NCBI RefSeq assembly: GCF_038235435.1
Contig: NZ_CP151275.1
Span: 1,984,001 to 2,048,000 of the forward strand
From: Niveibacterium sp. SC-1
GTDB lineage: Bacteria; Pseudomonadota; Gammaproteobacteria; Burkholderiales; Rhodocyclaceae
Direction of reading: 5' to 3'
DNA length: 64,000 nucleotides
The position numbers and the translations under genes are program-made. This document shows, piece after piece, positions 27,753 through 39,526 of this stretch; position 1 is the first letter of the stretch; each line of letters begins with the position of its first letter. The notes under the pieces were generated by a model. The model had not been told where the DNA came from and searched no databases. It was given only the letters and a program-made list of their open reading frames with translations.

Positions 27753-28409
27753 ATGCAAATTCAACAATTCGTCAGGCGCCGCAAGTCAGCGCTGTGCGCT
27801 GCTGCGCTCTTAGCGATTTCGGTCCCAGAGGCCGCCTCGGCGGCCGTGGTGTTCCAGTCGGTTCCCGACCTGACCGACACCAGCAAGTACTCCACCGGTG
27901 GTGGCCTTTGTTCTGACTGCGGCATCGGCGACCGCGTGTTCGATCAGTTCACCCTGTCCAGCGCCCAGGCCATCACGGGCTTCAGCGTCGCGCTATCGTC
28001 GAACGCGCCCTATTGGGGGCAGGGTGTGGACTTCTCAATCTGGACCGTCGGTGGTGGCAGCCTGCCCGGCACGAAACTTTTCAGTCAGCTGCTTCCCGAT
28101 GCCGACTTCGCGACGCAGACGATGACCGACACGGCACTATTGGCCACTACCGATGACGTGACCGGGCTGACCCTCGCCGCGGGCACCTATTTCGTGAGTT
28201 TCTACAACAACCGGTTGGGCGTGATCGCCTACCAAGGTGGCGGTGGCAACTTATACCAGTCCGGATCCAATGTGCACGATCGGGGAATGAGCGCCGTCTT
28301 CGCGCTCACAAACGACGCAACGGTCAACGGCGTGCCAGAACCCAGCAGCCTGACACTGGCGGGGCTGGCTGTCCTCGGCGCGGTAGGCGCAAAACGCCGG
28401 CGCAGCTAA
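27753..28409 (+). CDS. PEP-CTERM sorting-signal protein
   Basis: This 218-residue secreted protein starts MQIQQFVRRRKSALCAAALL, a twin-arginine-like but ordinary Sec-type leader. It ends with the PEP-CTERM signal VPEPSSLTLAGLAVLGAVGA and KRRRS. The middle has SDCGIGDRVFDQFTLSSAQA and a beta-rich, Gly/Asn-rich stretch reminiscent of secreted lectin-like folds, without a firm domain call. It is the last of five such genes and is followed by a hairpin and transposon debris. Confidence 0.83.
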   Translation: MQIQQFVRRRKSALCAAALLAISVPEAASAAVVFQSVPDLTDTSKYSTGGGLCSDCGIGDRVFDQFTLSSAQAITGFSVALSSNAPYWGQGVDFSIWTVGGGSLPGTKLFSQLLPDADFATQTMTDTALLATTDDVTGLTLAAGTYFVSFYNNRLGVIAYQGGGGNLYQSGSNVHDRGMSAVFALTNDATVNGVPEPSSLTLAGLAVLGAVGAKRRRS

Positions 28410-28422
28410 TCCGTCTGATCCC

Positions 28423-28441
28423 CAGGCCCGTTCTGGGCCTG
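28423..28441 (+). terminator. Hairpin after last PEP-CTERM gene
   Basis: CAGGCCC and GGGCCTG form a seven-base-pair stem with a five-base loop, starting 14 bp after the stop codon. There is no T-run, so it may be a weak or Rho-assisted terminator. Confidence 0.35.
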
Positions 28442-28531
28442 AGCCTGGCACACGTGATTGACCTGCCCCGATTCTTCGGGCCACGGCTTTCTTGAGAAGA
28501 ACGGCCTCTTGCGAGTTGCCTGACTGGGTTT

Positions 28532-28612
28532 GAAGGTACTCGGGGTCAGGTAGCCCAGCACCGAATGGGGTCGAACTTGGTTGTAGTGCAGCCGCCACTG
28601 CTCGCCGCGACA
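28532..28612 (-). pseudogene. Remnant of IS3-family transposase (OrfB C-terminus)
   Basis: The minus strand encodes WRLHYNQVRPHSVLGYLTP followed by STF, the typical C-terminal end of IS3-family OrfB transposases. The rest of the transposase and the element ends are missing. The surrounding frame continues but is unlike any transposase, so only a short relic is left. It marks an old insertion site between the PEP-CTERM cluster and a truncated gene. Confidence 0.65.
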
Positions 28613-28696
28613 AACCTTCAGAAAGTGGTCCTTGGCGGACTTCCGCTTCTGGGCCAGGAGCTGCCGAGCGCCTGCCTTGAACCGGCGCCGAAGCCG

Positions 28697-28786
28697 GTGG
28701 CCTGGATTCGACCAGAACAAGTGGCTGGTTTGAACCGGAACGGGGGGCGGGTTTGAATCGGAACGGGTGGCTGGTTTCACCGGAAT
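28697..28786. repeat. Four tandem 22-bp imperfect repeats (IS21-like end)
   Basis: Four copies follow each other: GTGGCCTGGATTCGACCAGAAC (28697-28718), AGTGGCTGGTTTGAACCGGAAC (28720-28741), GGGGGCGGGTTTGAATCGGAAC (28743-28764) and GGGTGGCTGGTTTCACCGGAAT (28765-28786). Repeated transposase-binding sites of about this size at element ends are typical of the IS21 family. No istA or istB gene is present, so this would be a relic. It abuts a gene that seems to lack its 5' end. Confidence 0.5.
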
Positions 28787-28807
28787 ACGCACTTTGGCTC
28801 GGACGAC

Positions 28808-29572
28808 GTGTTTTGGCTGGGGGAAGGGGCTTCGGTCGGCGGGGTTCAGGTCATGTCGGCGTGGTCCAGCGACAAGATCGAAGCCGTCGTCGCGGATGAC
28901 GCACACGGAGAAGTTCTGGTCTCGGTGGGTGAGCTCAAGGGCAATTCCCGTGTGCTCGGCTCGTGGCGAGGTGAGATCGAGTACAAGAACATCAGCTACC
29001 CCTGCGGAACTCCCCTGGCTGACCAATTCACCGTCCATGCGCATCTGCGGGCCGATATGCACGCCGTGAGGGAGCTGGTTGACGGACCATTGCTGAACCA
29101 TTCCAACGCGGTGGGTTTCTTTGCTGCGCCGGATACGCGGGTTGACTGGAAGTCCGAAGGGGAATGCCCCGGCGGTGATTCCGGGCCGAACCCACGATGG
29201 TCGGGCGCTGGCAGCTACGGGGTGGTCACCAACACAGACGGTGGTGCGATGTTGGCAGGACGCATCGATACGGTGGACGGCCGTTTCCAGATCGCCCACA
29301 TCCCCGGCCTCGCGCGCTTGAAGACGGTCGAGTCACTCGGTAACCGCGACCTGGAGATCCTCATCATCGACCAGGAGCTTCAAGGGTTCGTCAATGATGG
29401 ACCGGACTATAGCCGCCTCATGCCGGCCGGAACCTTCATCCCGTTTGACGCTGCACTGAACGTCATACCCGATCAGCAGCAAGTGGCCAGCCCCAATGGA
29501 CAGAAGAAGCTTCAAATCAAGTGGGGATCGTTCTCAGTGGATCCAGCGTTTGACGACAAGATCGGCAGGTAG
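28808..29572 (+). CDS. Hypothetical protein, probably 5'-truncated by a mobile element
   Basis: This frame of about 255 codons opens with a GTG and reads FWLGEGASVGGVQVMSAW onward. The same frame carries on upstream through coding-like codons (HFGSDD) as far as the repeats, with no ribosome-binding site at the GTG. This suggests that the original 5' end was lost. I recognise no domain; the protein has no signal peptide, and the C-terminal part is acidic and polar. Whether it is expressed is uncertain. Confidence 0.5.
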   Translation: MFWLGEGASVGGVQVMSAWSSDKIEAVVADDAHGEVLVSVGELKGNSRVLGSWRGEIEYKNISYPCGTPLADQFTVHAHLRADMHAVRELVDGPLLNHSNAVGFFAAPDTRVDWKSEGECPGGDSGPNPRWSGAGSYGVVTNTDGGAMLAGRIDTVDGRFQIAHIPGLARLKTVESLGNRDLEILIIDQELQGFVNDGPDYSRLMPAGTFIPFDAALNVIPDQQQVASPNGQKKLQIKWGSFSVDPAFDDKIGR

Positions 29573-29667
29573 CGACGCGGCTTGATGCGCGAGTCGCCCC
29601 CCGGTGCGATCCCGAACCGGGGGCGACTCAGTACGCGACGATCCGAAGCGCCCCGGGGCTTGCGAGC

Positions 29668-31770
29668 TCAGCGCGTGAACGCCGCGAGGTTGCCCGCGTC
29701 GACGTTGAGGATGTTGCCGGTCGACTTGGCAGACAGATCCGTGGCGAAGAAATGCACGCCCTCAGCGACGTCTTCGGGCAGCACGTTGCGGCCGAGCATG
29801 GAGCGGGAGCGGTAGAAGGCTTCGAGGTCTTCTTCCTGGATCTTGTTGGAGGCCGCGCGTTCCTTGCGCCAGTCGCCGGACCAGATCTTGGAGCCGCGGA
29901 TCACTGCGTCCGGGTTCACCACGTTGGCGCGGATGCCGAGCGGGGCACCTTCCAGCGCGAAGCTGCGTGAAAGCTGGATCTCCGCGGCCTTGGCGGCGCA
30001 GTAGGCCATCGCCTGGTTGCTGGCCACGAGCCCGTTCTTGCTGCCGACGAAGACCATGCTGCCGCCCAGGCCTTGGGCCTTGAGCAGGCGGAAGGCTTCG
30101 CGGCCGACGAGGAAGTAACCGGTGGCGAGGATGGACTGGTTGCGGTTCCAGAGCGCGAGCGTGGTGTCTTCGATCGGTGCGGCCGACGCGATGCCGGCGT
30201 TGGAGACAACGATGTCGAGCCCGCCGAACTCCAGCGTGAGGCGACGATAGGCTGCGATGACCGAATCCTCTTCGGTGACGTTGCAGATTGCGCCGCGCAC
30301 CAGGTCCTTGCCGAATTCCTTCTGCAGGTCGCGGGTAACGCCGTCCAGCGATTCCTCATCGATGTCGAGCAGGGCCACGCAGGCGCCGTCGGCGAGCAGA
30401 CGCCGCGCGATGGCCTGGCCGATGCCGCCGGCACCGCCGGTGATCGCGGCCACCTTGCCGACCAGGGTCTTGGGCTTGGGCATGCGCTGCAGCTTGGCTT
30501 CTTCGAGCAGCCAGTATTCGATGTCGAAGGCCTCCTGTTCAGGCAAGCCGACGTATTGGTCCAGCGTGCTCGCCTCGCGCATCACGTTGATGGCGTTCAC
30601 ATAGAACTCGCCGGCGATGCGCGCCGTGGCCTTGTCCTTGGCGAGCGTGACCATGCCGATGCGCGGCAGCAGCACGACCACTGGATTGGCGTCGCGGATC
30701 GCGGGGCTGTCCGCGCGCTTGCAGCGGTCGTAGTAGGCGGCGTAGTCGGCGCGGTAGGCGTCCAGCCGCGTGGCGAGCTCTTGGGCGAGCGCGGCGCCTT
30801 CCAGCGCATAGACCGATTCGGGTAGCACCATCGGGCGGATCTTGGTGCGCAGGAAGTGATCGGGGCAGGACGTGCCGAGCGCAGCCAGCGCGGTCAGCTG
30901 CTGGCTGTTCACGAATTCCAGCACCGTGTCGGTCCGCGTGAGGTGGGCGAGCTTGTGGCCATCGCGCGAGGCCTGGCCGCGCAGCGCGGGCAGCAGGCGG
31001 AAGAGGATGGCGTCGGCTTCGTCCTGGGCGAGCGTGATGCTGGCCGCGCCGCCGAAGGGCGTGACGCCGCGCGCGGCGCGCTGGGCGTCCAGCCAGCTTT
31101 GTGCCTGGCGGATCACATCCACGGTGTTTTCGTAGCAGCTCTTGGCGTCGTCACCCCAGGTGAAGAGGCCGTGGCCGGCGAGCACCAGGCCGCGCTGATC
31201 GGGATGGCGCGCCTGGTGTTCGGCGAGCTGCATCGCGAGTTCGAAGCCGGGCCTGCGCCAGGGCAGCCAGCCGATCATGCCGCCGAACACCGCTTCGGTG
31301 ATCTCGCGGCTGTGCGCCATGGCGGCGATGCCGATGACCGCGTCCGGGTGCATGTGGTCCACATGCTTGTAGGGCAGGAAGGCGTGCAGCGGGGTGTCGA
31401 TGCTGGCGGCGCGCGGGTTGAGGTTGAAGGTGCAGTGCGGCAGGTAGCCGACCATTTCGTCCTCGGCCTCGGGTCCACGGTAGAGCTTCTTCAGCGCGTG
31501 CAGCTTGTCGAGGTAGAGCGTGGAGAAGCCGTCGAGCTTCATCGAGCCGAGGTCGCCACCGGAGCCCTTGACCCACAGCACGCTCACCGATTCGGCGGTA
31601 AGTGGATCGCGCTGCGCGATCTTGGCGGAGGTGTTGCCGCCGCCATAGTTGGTGATGCGTAGGTCCGAGCCAAGCAGGTTGGAGCGGTAGAGCAGTTGCT
31701 GGGCTTCATCCAGGTTGCGGGCGCGGGCGTCGTCCCACTGCGGGAAGGGTGCGATCTCGGGGTGGCTCAT
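29668..31770 (-). CDS. Bifunctional rhamnulose-1-phosphate aldolase/short-chain dehydrogenase
   Basis: This 700-residue fusion has an N-terminal class II aldolase domain (about 10-400) with the zinc-ligand region DHMHPDAVIG and the NYGGGNTSAK motif. A C-terminal SDR (about 425-695) follows with ITGGAGGIGQA and YCAAK. This architecture is the RhaD-ADH/RhaEW type: it splits L-rhamnulose-1-phosphate to dihydroxyacetone phosphate and L-lactaldehyde, and the SDR part oxidises lactaldehyde to L-lactate. It is transcribed divergently from a LysR regulator. No rhamnose isomerase or kinase is nearby, so the in vivo substrate could differ. Confidence 0.88.
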   Translation of the reverse strand: MSHPEIAPFPQWDDARARNLDEAQQLLYRSNLLGSDLRITNYGGGNTSAKIAQRDPLTAESVSVLWVKGSGGDLGSMKLDGFSTLYLDKLHALKKLYRGPEAEDEMVGYLPHCTFNLNPRAASIDTPLHAFLPYKHVDHMHPDAVIGIAAMAHSREITEAVFGGMIGWLPWRRPGFELAMQLAEHQARHPDQRGLVLAGHGLFTWGDDAKSCYENTVDVIRQAQSWLDAQRAARGVTPFGGAASITLAQDEADAILFRLLPALRGQASRDGHKLAHLTRTDTVLEFVNSQQLTALAALGTSCPDHFLRTKIRPMVLPESVYALEGAALAQELATRLDAYRADYAAYYDRCKRADSPAIRDANPVVVLLPRIGMVTLAKDKATARIAGEFYVNAINVMREASTLDQYVGLPEQEAFDIEYWLLEEAKLQRMPKPKTLVGKVAAITGGAGGIGQAIARRLLADGACVALLDIDEESLDGVTRDLQKEFGKDLVRGAICNVTEEDSVIAAYRRLTLEFGGLDIVVSNAGIASAAPIEDTTLALWNRNQSILATGYFLVGREAFRLLKAQGLGGSMVFVGSKNGLVASNQAMAYCAAKAAEIQLSRSFALEGAPLGIRANVVNPDAVIRGSKIWSGDWRKERAASNKIQEEDLEAFYRSRSMLGRNVLPEDVAEGVHFFATDLSAKSTGNILNVDAGNLAAFTR

Positions 31771-31902
31771 GTCTGTCCTCGTTCAGGTGTGGGCTGCGAC
31801 GGCCGCTGGGCTGCGCGCCCCGGCCGTTCGATGCCGCGCAGCAGGGCGCGGCGATGAGGCGCACTCTAGGGGAGAGACGGCATAAGGAAAACTAACTAAT
31901 AT

Positions 31903-31917
31903 TTATCCAATGGATAA
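31903..31917. promoter_or_regulatory. LysR-type operator (T-N11-A palindrome)
   Basis: TTATCCAATGGATAA is a perfect inverted repeat of six bases around a three-base centre and contains a T-N11-A core, the classical LysR box. It lies 32 bp before the lysR ATG and about 130 bp from the aldolase start, in the divergent intergenic region. It probably binds the adjacent regulator. Confidence 0.5.
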
Positions 31918-31949
31918 GTGTTGGTTTTGAACGGGACTTGCGGATTGCC

Positions 31950-32867
31950 ATGCTCAAGAACGTCACCACCCGCCAGTTGCGCGTCTTCGAAGTCGCGGCC
32001 GCCAGCCTGAGTTTCTCGCGCGCGGCGGAGCAGCTCTTCCTCACGCAGCCGGCGGTCTCGATGCAGATCAAGCTGCTGGAGGAAGACGTCGGCACGCCGC
32101 TCTTCCTGCGCGAGGGCAAGCGCCTCTCGCTCACCGAGGCAGGGCGGGAGCTGCTGCGCCATGCGCGCATCATCCTCGGCCAGATCCGCGAGGCGGGCGA
32201 GGCGCTCACCACCCTGGGCGGCAGCCTGCGCGGCCAGCTGCATCTGGGCGTGGTGTCGCCCGCACACTACTTCGCGCCGGCGTTGCTGGCGGGCTTCCGC
32301 GAGCGCTATCCGGACGTGACCTTCAAGCTTTCGGAAGCGCCGCGCGAAGACATCCTCGCGATGCTCAACGACTACGAGATCGAGTTGGCAATCGGTGGCT
32401 ATCCGCCCAGCGAGGCGGAGATCGAGGCCGAGCAGTTCGCCACCCATCCGCATTGCATCGTCGCTGCACCCGACCATCCGCTCGCCGGCCGTCGCAAGAT
32501 CCGCTGGGAAGCCCTGCGCGACGAACCCTTCATCTACCGCGAGCTGGGTTCGGCCACGCGCGAGTTCCTGGAGCACCTGCTGCAGTCGCAGGCCATGCAG
32601 GTGCGGGCAACGATGGAGTTTTCCGGCAACGAGTCGGTCAAGCAGGCGGTGATGTGCGGGCTGGGCATCAGCTTTCTCTCCGCCCACTGCTTCCAGGTGG
32701 AGCTCGCGGCAGGGCGCCTGGTCGTGCTCGATGTGGAAGGCATGCCCAAGACCCTGGACTGGCACCTGCTGCACCGGCGCGAGCGTACGCTGGCGGGCAT
32801 CAACGCGGCCTTCCGCGAGTTCGTGCTGGGCGAAGGCCGCGTGTTGGCGCGCTGCGCGGTCGCCTGA
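31950..32867 (+). CDS. LysR-family transcriptional regulator
   Basis: This 305-residue regulator has an N-terminal winged HTH (about 5-65; RQLRVFEVAAASLSFSRAAE, then TQPAVSMQIKLLE) and a C-terminal LysR substrate-binding domain (about 90-295) of the CbbR-like kind. It is divergent from the bifunctional aldolase/dehydrogenase gene, and a T-N11-A palindrome sits in the shared region. This is the usual arrangement for control of the neighbour. An in-frame TTG 12 bases earlier is less likely than the ATG. Effector unknown. Confidence 0.85.
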   Translation: MLKNVTTRQLRVFEVAAASLSFSRAAEQLFLTQPAVSMQIKLLEEDVGTPLFLREGKRLSLTEAGRELLRHARIILGQIREAGEALTTLGGSLRGQLHLGVVSPAHYFAPALLAGFRERYPDVTFKLSEAPREDILAMLNDYEIELAIGGYPPSEAEIEAEQFATHPHCIVAAPDHPLAGRRKIRWEALRDEPFIYRELGSATREFLEHLLQSQAMQVRATMEFSGNESVKQAVMCGLGISFLSAHCFQVELAAGRLVVLDVEGMPKTLDWHLLHRRERTLAGINAAFREFVLGEGRVLARCAVA

Positions 32868-33063
32868 GCGCGCGACGCCGATCCGTTGCATTGCAGCAGC
32901 GCGGCGCAATGCGCTGGCGCCACCGCACTCCTGCAGGGGAAGCGGGTTTATTGCGACATCGGCGCAGCGCCAGACTTGGTGGCGCCTTGCGCTGGAGCTA
33001 ATCTAGGCGTCGCATCGGCAGGGTTTCGCGCAGCACTCACTCGCCGGCTCAACGGATGACATT

Positions 33064-36000
33064 GTGAAGTCCCTCTTCTCTACGTTGGAAAGATTGGGCC
33101 TCGGCCAGAAACTGGCACTGGGCTTCGGCAGCATCCTGCTGATCACGCTGGGCCTCGGGCTGCATCACATCCGGATGCAGACCCGCCTGAACGAAGCCGT
33201 GTTCTCGGTCTACCAGAACGATCTGCTTGGCATCTCGAACTGCAAGGATGCCCTCATCCACTTCTCCCAACGCGGGCGCGCCCTGCGGCAGGCCATCCTG
33301 TCGCGCGGCAAGGAGGATCGCGACTACGCCCTGAGCCTTGTCGCGCAGGCGCAGACCGGTCTGGACCGGGCCTTGGTCGAGTTGCGGCCCGGGATCGTCA
33401 GGGAAGAGAACAAGCGCCACCTGGCCGAGTTCGAGCGCGCCTACGGCGCCTACCGTGGGATGGTGGATGAGGCGGTCCAGGCGCTCGAACGCGGGGAGGT
33501 GGAGAACGCCCGCGAGATCGTGTCGCGGCCCGAGTTCCAGGCCTTCGGCCTGCGGGCCAACAACGCGTTGAACCTGCTCGCGGAGGTCAAGGAGGAGGGC
33601 GCGCGGCAGCGCGTGCTCGAAGTCCAGGCCATGGCGCGCTACGACCGATACCTCACCTACACGGGTCTCGTCTTTGGCCTGGGCCTGGGAGTGCTTTTCA
33701 GCCTGCTGTTCGGCCGCTCCGTGCGGCTGCCGAGCCTGCGCCTGCGCAGGTCGGTCGAGAAGCTGGCCGCTGGCGAACTCAATGCGAGCGTGCCGCACAC
33801 CGACTATCCGAACGAGATCGGCATCGTCGCGCGCGCCATCGAAGTCCTGCGTCTCGAAGCCCAGAAGGGCAAGCGCATGGAGGAGGAGATCAAGCGCACC
33901 AACTTCCTCACCGATATCGCGCTGGAGCTGACGGCGAGCGGCTACTGGGTCGTCGACTACTCGGATCCCGACTACTACTACCAGTCCGAACGCGCGGCGC
34001 GGCTGCTGGGCGAGGAGCTCAAACCCGACGGCCGCTACCACCTGCAGGACGAGTGGTTCAGCCGTCTCGTTGCAGCGGATCCGGAAGGGGCTGCGCGCAC
34101 TTCCGAGCGCTACCAGGGCGCGATCGAAGGGCGCTATGACAAATACGAATCCGTCTACGCCTACAGGCGACCGGCCGATGGGCAGATCATCTGGCTGCAT
34201 GCCTTCGGCAAGGTGGTGCGCGATCCCGAGTCGCGCAAGATCCAGTACATGTATGGCGCCTACCAGGACGTCACCGCGCAGAAGGCCGCCGAGCAGGAGC
34301 TGAGGATCGCCCGCGAGACCGCGCTGGAGGCAACGCGCGCCAAGAGCGAATTCCTCGCCAACATGAGCCACGAGATCCGCACGCCGATGAACGCCATCAT
34401 CGGCATGTCGCACCTCGCGCTGCAGACCGATCTGGACGGGCGTCAGCGCAACTACATCGAGAAGGTCCAGCGCGCGGGCGAGAACCTCCTGGGCGTGATC
34501 AACGACATCCTGGATATCTCGAAGATCGAGGCCGGCAAGATGTCGATCGAGCAGGTCGACTTCAACCTTGAGGATGTCATGGACAACCTCGCCAGCCTGG
34601 TCGGCCTCAAGGCCGAGGACAAAGGGCTGGAACTGCTGTTCAACATCGCCGCCGATGTGCCCACCGACCTGGTGGGCGATCCGCTGCGCATCGCCCAGAT
34701 CCTCACCAACCTGGGTAACAACGCGGTCAAGTTCACCGATGCCGGAGAGATCGTGGCCGGCGTCCAGCGGCTCGGGGGCGACGATACCTACGTGGAGCTG
34801 GGCTTCTACGTGAGGGACTCGGGCATCGGCATGGCCCCCGAGGTCTGCGAGAAGCTCTTCCAGTCCTTCAGCCAGGCCGATGCCTCCACCACCCGGAAAT
34901 ACGGCGGCACCGGCCTCGGGCTGGCGATCTGCAAGAACCTGGTCGAGATGATGGGCGGACGGATCTGGGTCGAGAGCGAGGTGGGCAAGGGCTCCACTTT
35001 CCGCTTCCGTGTCGGCTTCTCCGTGCAGCGCACGCCGCGGCCGCGTCGGATGTTCCGCGCCGACGAGCTGCTGGGCGTGCGGGTGATCGTGGTCGATGAC
35101 AACGCTTCGGCCCGCGAGATCCTCTCCACGATGGCCCGCACCTTCGGGTTGGAAGTGGACGTGGCCGACAGCGGCCCGCAGGCCATCAACATGGTGGCCG
35201 CCGCGGAAGCGAAATCGCTGCACTACGACCTGGTCCTGATGGACTGGAAGATGCCGGGCATGGATGGCGTTGAGGCGGTCCAGAAACTCGGAGAGAGCCG
35301 GCTCAAGCGGCCGCCGGCCGTGATCATGGTGACCGCCTACGGACGCGAGGACGTGCTGGTCTCGGCGGCCGGACGCGGCGTGGAGGTCACCTCGATCCTG
35401 ACCAAGCCTGTGACGCCTTCCAATCTGCTGGAGGCAATCGGACAGGTCCTGGGCAGGGGCCAGATCGTCGAGACGCGCGCGAACGAGAAGAGCCAGCACA
35501 ACACCGAGGCCATGGCGCAGCTGCGCGGCGCGCGGGTCCTGCTGGTCGAGGACAACGACATGAACCAGGAACTGGCCATGGCGCTGCTCACCAATGTCGG
35601 GATGGAGGTCGTCGTGGCCAACAATGGCCAGGAGGCCCTCGACATCCTGGCGCGGGACGCCCGCTTCGACGGCATCCTGATGGACTGCCAGATGCCGGTG
35701 ATGGACGGCTACGAGGCCACCCGCGCCTTGCGGCGCGACCCGGCCTTCGCGCAGATACCCATCCTGGCGATGACTGCGAACGCCATGGCCGACGACAAGC
35801 AGAAGGTCCTGGACGCGGGCATGCACGACCACATCGCCAAGCCGCTCAACGTGGGCACGCTCTTTCAGACTCTGGCGCGCTGGATCAAGCCGGCGGGGGG
35901 CGTGAGCCTGGCTGCCGGTGAGGGGCGCGCTCTAGGGGGTGACGCCGATGCCGCCGCGCTGCCTCCGGCGATCGCGGGTATCGATATGAAGGCCGGAATG

Positions 36001-36558
36001 GCGACCGCGATGAACGACGCCGCGCTGTATCGCCGGCTCCTCGTGCGTTTCCGCGACGGTCAGGCCGATTTCGCCGGCCTGTTCGCGGAGGCCCGCGGCG
36101 GCGAGGATGCCTCGGCCCCCGCGCGCGTTGCGCACACGCTCAAGGGCACCGCCGGGAACATCGGTGCGAAGGGCGTGCAGGCGGTTGCCGGCGAGCTGGA
36201 GTCGGCTTGTCGCGAGCGTGCGCCGGACCCGCAGATCGCGCTCCTGCTCGGCAAGGTCGAGGCGGCGCTCGGCCCTGTCCTGGCGGCGCTGCAGGCCTTG
36301 GGATCATCCACCGTACCGAGCGCGGATGCGGGTGGCCCGGCCGTCGACATGAGCCAGCTCGACGAGCTGGCAGAGCAGCTTAGGACGCTGCTCGCGGACA
36401 GCGACATGGAGGCCGCCGACTTGCTCGAGCGCCACGCGGCGTTGTTCAGGGCCGGCTATCCGGCGCAGTGGTCGCAGATCCGGAAAGGCGTGTCGGATTT
36501 CGATTTCGATTCCGCTCTCACCGCGCTCGATGAGGCACAGGGGCGCGTGAGGGCCTGA
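33064..36558 (+). CDS. Hybrid sensor histidine kinase (HAMP-PAS-HK-REC-REC-HPt)
   Basis: This 1164-residue inner-membrane kinase has a periplasmic helical sensor between two transmembrane helices (about 15-34 and 199-218), a HAMP domain (about 218-270) and a PAS-like domain (about 290-415). The histidine kinase core follows with [11 protein letters not shown] (His near 435) and the ATPase boxes GNNAVKFT and GGTGLGLAI. Two receiver domains (about 672-790 with LMDWKMPG, and 826-945 with LMDCQMPV) and a C-terminal HPt with HTLKG (about 1022) complete it. It can run a full phosphorelay internally. The start is a GTG. Two output regulators follow, 29 bp away. Confidence 0.9.
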   Translation: MKSLFSTLERLGLGQKLALGFGSILLITLGLGLHHIRMQTRLNEAVFSVYQNDLLGISNCKDALIHFSQRGRALRQAILSRGKEDRDYALSLVAQAQTGLDRALVELRPGIVREENKRHLAEFERAYGAYRGMVDEAVQALERGEVENAREIVSRPEFQAFGLRANNALNLLAEVKEEGARQRVLEVQAMARYDRYLTYTGLVFGLGLGVLFSLLFGRSVRLPSLRLRRSVEKLAAGELNASVPHTDYPNEIGIVARAIEVLRLEAQKGKRMEEEIKRTNFLTDIALELTASGYWVVDYSDPDYYYQSERAARLLGEELKPDGRYHLQDEWFSRLVAADPEGAARTSERYQGAIEGRYDKYESVYAYRRPADGQIIWLHAFGKVVRDPESRKIQYMYGAYQDVTAQKAAEQELRIARETALEATRAKSEFLANMSHEIRTPMNAIIGMSHLALQTDLDGRQRNYIEKVQRAGENLLGVINDILDISKIEAGKMSIEQVDFNLEDVMDNLASLVGLKAEDKGLELLFNIAADVPTDLVGDPLRIAQILTNLGNNAVKFTDAGEIVAGVQRLGGDDTYVELGFYVRDSGIGMAPEVCEKLFQSFSQADASTTRKYGGTGLGLAICKNLVEMMGGRIWVESEVGKGSTFRFRVGFSVQRTPRPRRMFRADELLGVRVIVVDDNASAREILSTMARTFGLEVDVADSGPQAINMVAAAEAKSLHYDLVLMDWKMPGMDGVEAVQKLGESRLKRPPAVIMVTAYGREDVLVSAAGRGVEVTSILTKPVTPSNLLEAIGQVLGRGQIVETRANEKSQHNTEAMAQLRGARVLLVEDNDMNQELAMALLTNVGMEVVVANNGQEALDILARDARFDGILMDCQMPVMDGYEATRALRRDPAFAQIPILAMTANAMADDKQKVLDAGMHDHIAKPLNVGTLFQTLARWIKPAGGVSLAAGEGRALGGDADAAALPPAIAGIDMKAGMATAMNDAALYRRLLVRFRDGQADFAGLFAEARGGEDASAPARVAHTLKGTAGNIGAKGVQAVAGELESACRERAPDPQIALLLGKVEAALGPVLAALQALGSSTVPSADAGGPAVDMSQLDELAEQLRTLLADSDMEAADLLERHAALFRAGYPAQWSQIRKGVSDFDFDSALTALDEAQGRVRA

Positions 36559-36587
36559 AACAGGGTATCGACGAAGGGAGCTTTTGC

Positions 36588-37759
36588 ATGGCTACGAGCG
36601 ACACCGACGGCAACCTCGCGGGCATCCCCCGCCACACCGTATTGTTGGTCGACGATACGCACGACAACCTCACCCTGATGACGGACCTGCTCAAGGGCCT
36701 CTACAAGGTGAAGGCCGCCACGAGCGGCGAGAAGGCGCTGCGGGTCGCGCGTTCCGAGAATCCGCCAGACCTGATCCTGCTCGACATCATGATGCCGGGC
36801 ATGGATGGCTACGAGGTCTGTCGCCAGCTCAAGCTCGACGCGGCGACCCGCGACATCCCGGTGATCTTCCTTACCGCGCTGAGCGATGTCGAAGACGAAA
36901 GCAAAGGCCTCGAACTCGGCGCGGTGGACTACCTGAGCAAGCCGGTCAGTCCGCCGATCGTGCTCGCGCGGGTGAAGAATCACCTCCTGCTCAAGGCCAG
37001 CGCCGACTTCCTGCGCGACAAGAGCACCTTCCTGGAGCAGGAGGTCGAGCGCCGGACCCAGGAGATCGTGGCGATCCAGGACGTGACGATCCTCGCCATG
37101 GCCTCGCTGGCCGAAACCCGCGATTCGGAGACGGGCAACCACATCCGCCGGACCCAGTTCTATGTCAGGGCGCTCGCCCAGAAGCTGCAAACGCATCCGC
37201 GCTTTGCGGCGATGCTGACGGACGACTACATCAACAGGCTCTTCAAGTCGGCGCCGCTGCATGACATCGGCAAGATCGGCATCCCTGACCATATCCTGCT
37301 CAAGCCCGGTCGCTTCGAGCCGCACGAGTTCGAGGTCATGAAGACCCACACCACGCTCGGAAAACAGGCGATCGAGCACGCAGAGCGCGTGCTGGGAACG
37401 CCGGTGCCCTTCCTTTCGATGGCCAAGGAGATTGCCTTCTCTCACCAGGAGAAATGGAACGGGTCGGGTTATCCGCAAGGGCTAGCTGGCGAGGACATCC
37501 CGCTCTCGGCTCGCCTGATGGCGGTGGCGGACGTCTATGACGCGCTGATCAGCCGCCGGGTCTACAAGGAGGGCATGCCGCACGACAAGGCGATCGGGAT
37601 CATGGTCGAAGGCCGCGGCAGCCACTTCGATCCCGACATGGTCGATGCGCTGGTGGAGATTCAGCACGACTTCCAGGAGATCGCGCGGCGCTTCCACGAC
37701 ACCGACCATGACATGGCGGAGAAGAAGGCGCTGATCGAGGGCGTGGTGGGGAGCCAACC

Positions 37760-37763
<4 letters not shown>
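36588..37763 (+). CDS. Response regulator with HD-GYP c-di-GMP phosphodiesterase domain
   Basis: This 391-residue protein has a receiver domain (about 15-130) with the phospho-aspartate in LLDIMMPG. A coiled-coil linker (about 135-165) leads to an HD-GYP domain (about 170-370) with LHDIGKIGIPD and the NGSGYPQGL form of the GYP motif. It resembles RpfG-type enzymes that hydrolyse c-di-GMP when phosphorylated. It lies between a hybrid kinase and a second kinase/regulator, overlapping the latter by four bases, and is probably the output of the pathway. The HD and GYP residues look intact. Confidence 0.9.
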
Positions 37764-39418
<1,655 letters not shown>

Positions 39419-39526
39419 CCCGGACGCCAGCGGCGGCGGACTGCCCGGGAAGCGACGCCCGGGCAAAGGCGCGCAGCGCGCCCCGTCGCCTTCAAGGGGA
39501 ATGCCTCCTACGGGAATGAACCAACC

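Noticed and set aside
28406..29299. A 297-codon minus-strand frame through the transposon debris
   Set aside because: Only about 27 codons near its 3' end resemble a transposase; the rest overlaps the truncated hypothetical gene in antisense.
33049..35832. A 927-codon open frame on the minus strand opposite the hybrid kinase gene
   Set aside because: It is a GC-driven shadow: its protein has no domain and mirrors codon-position bias of the real gene, which has all kinase motifs.
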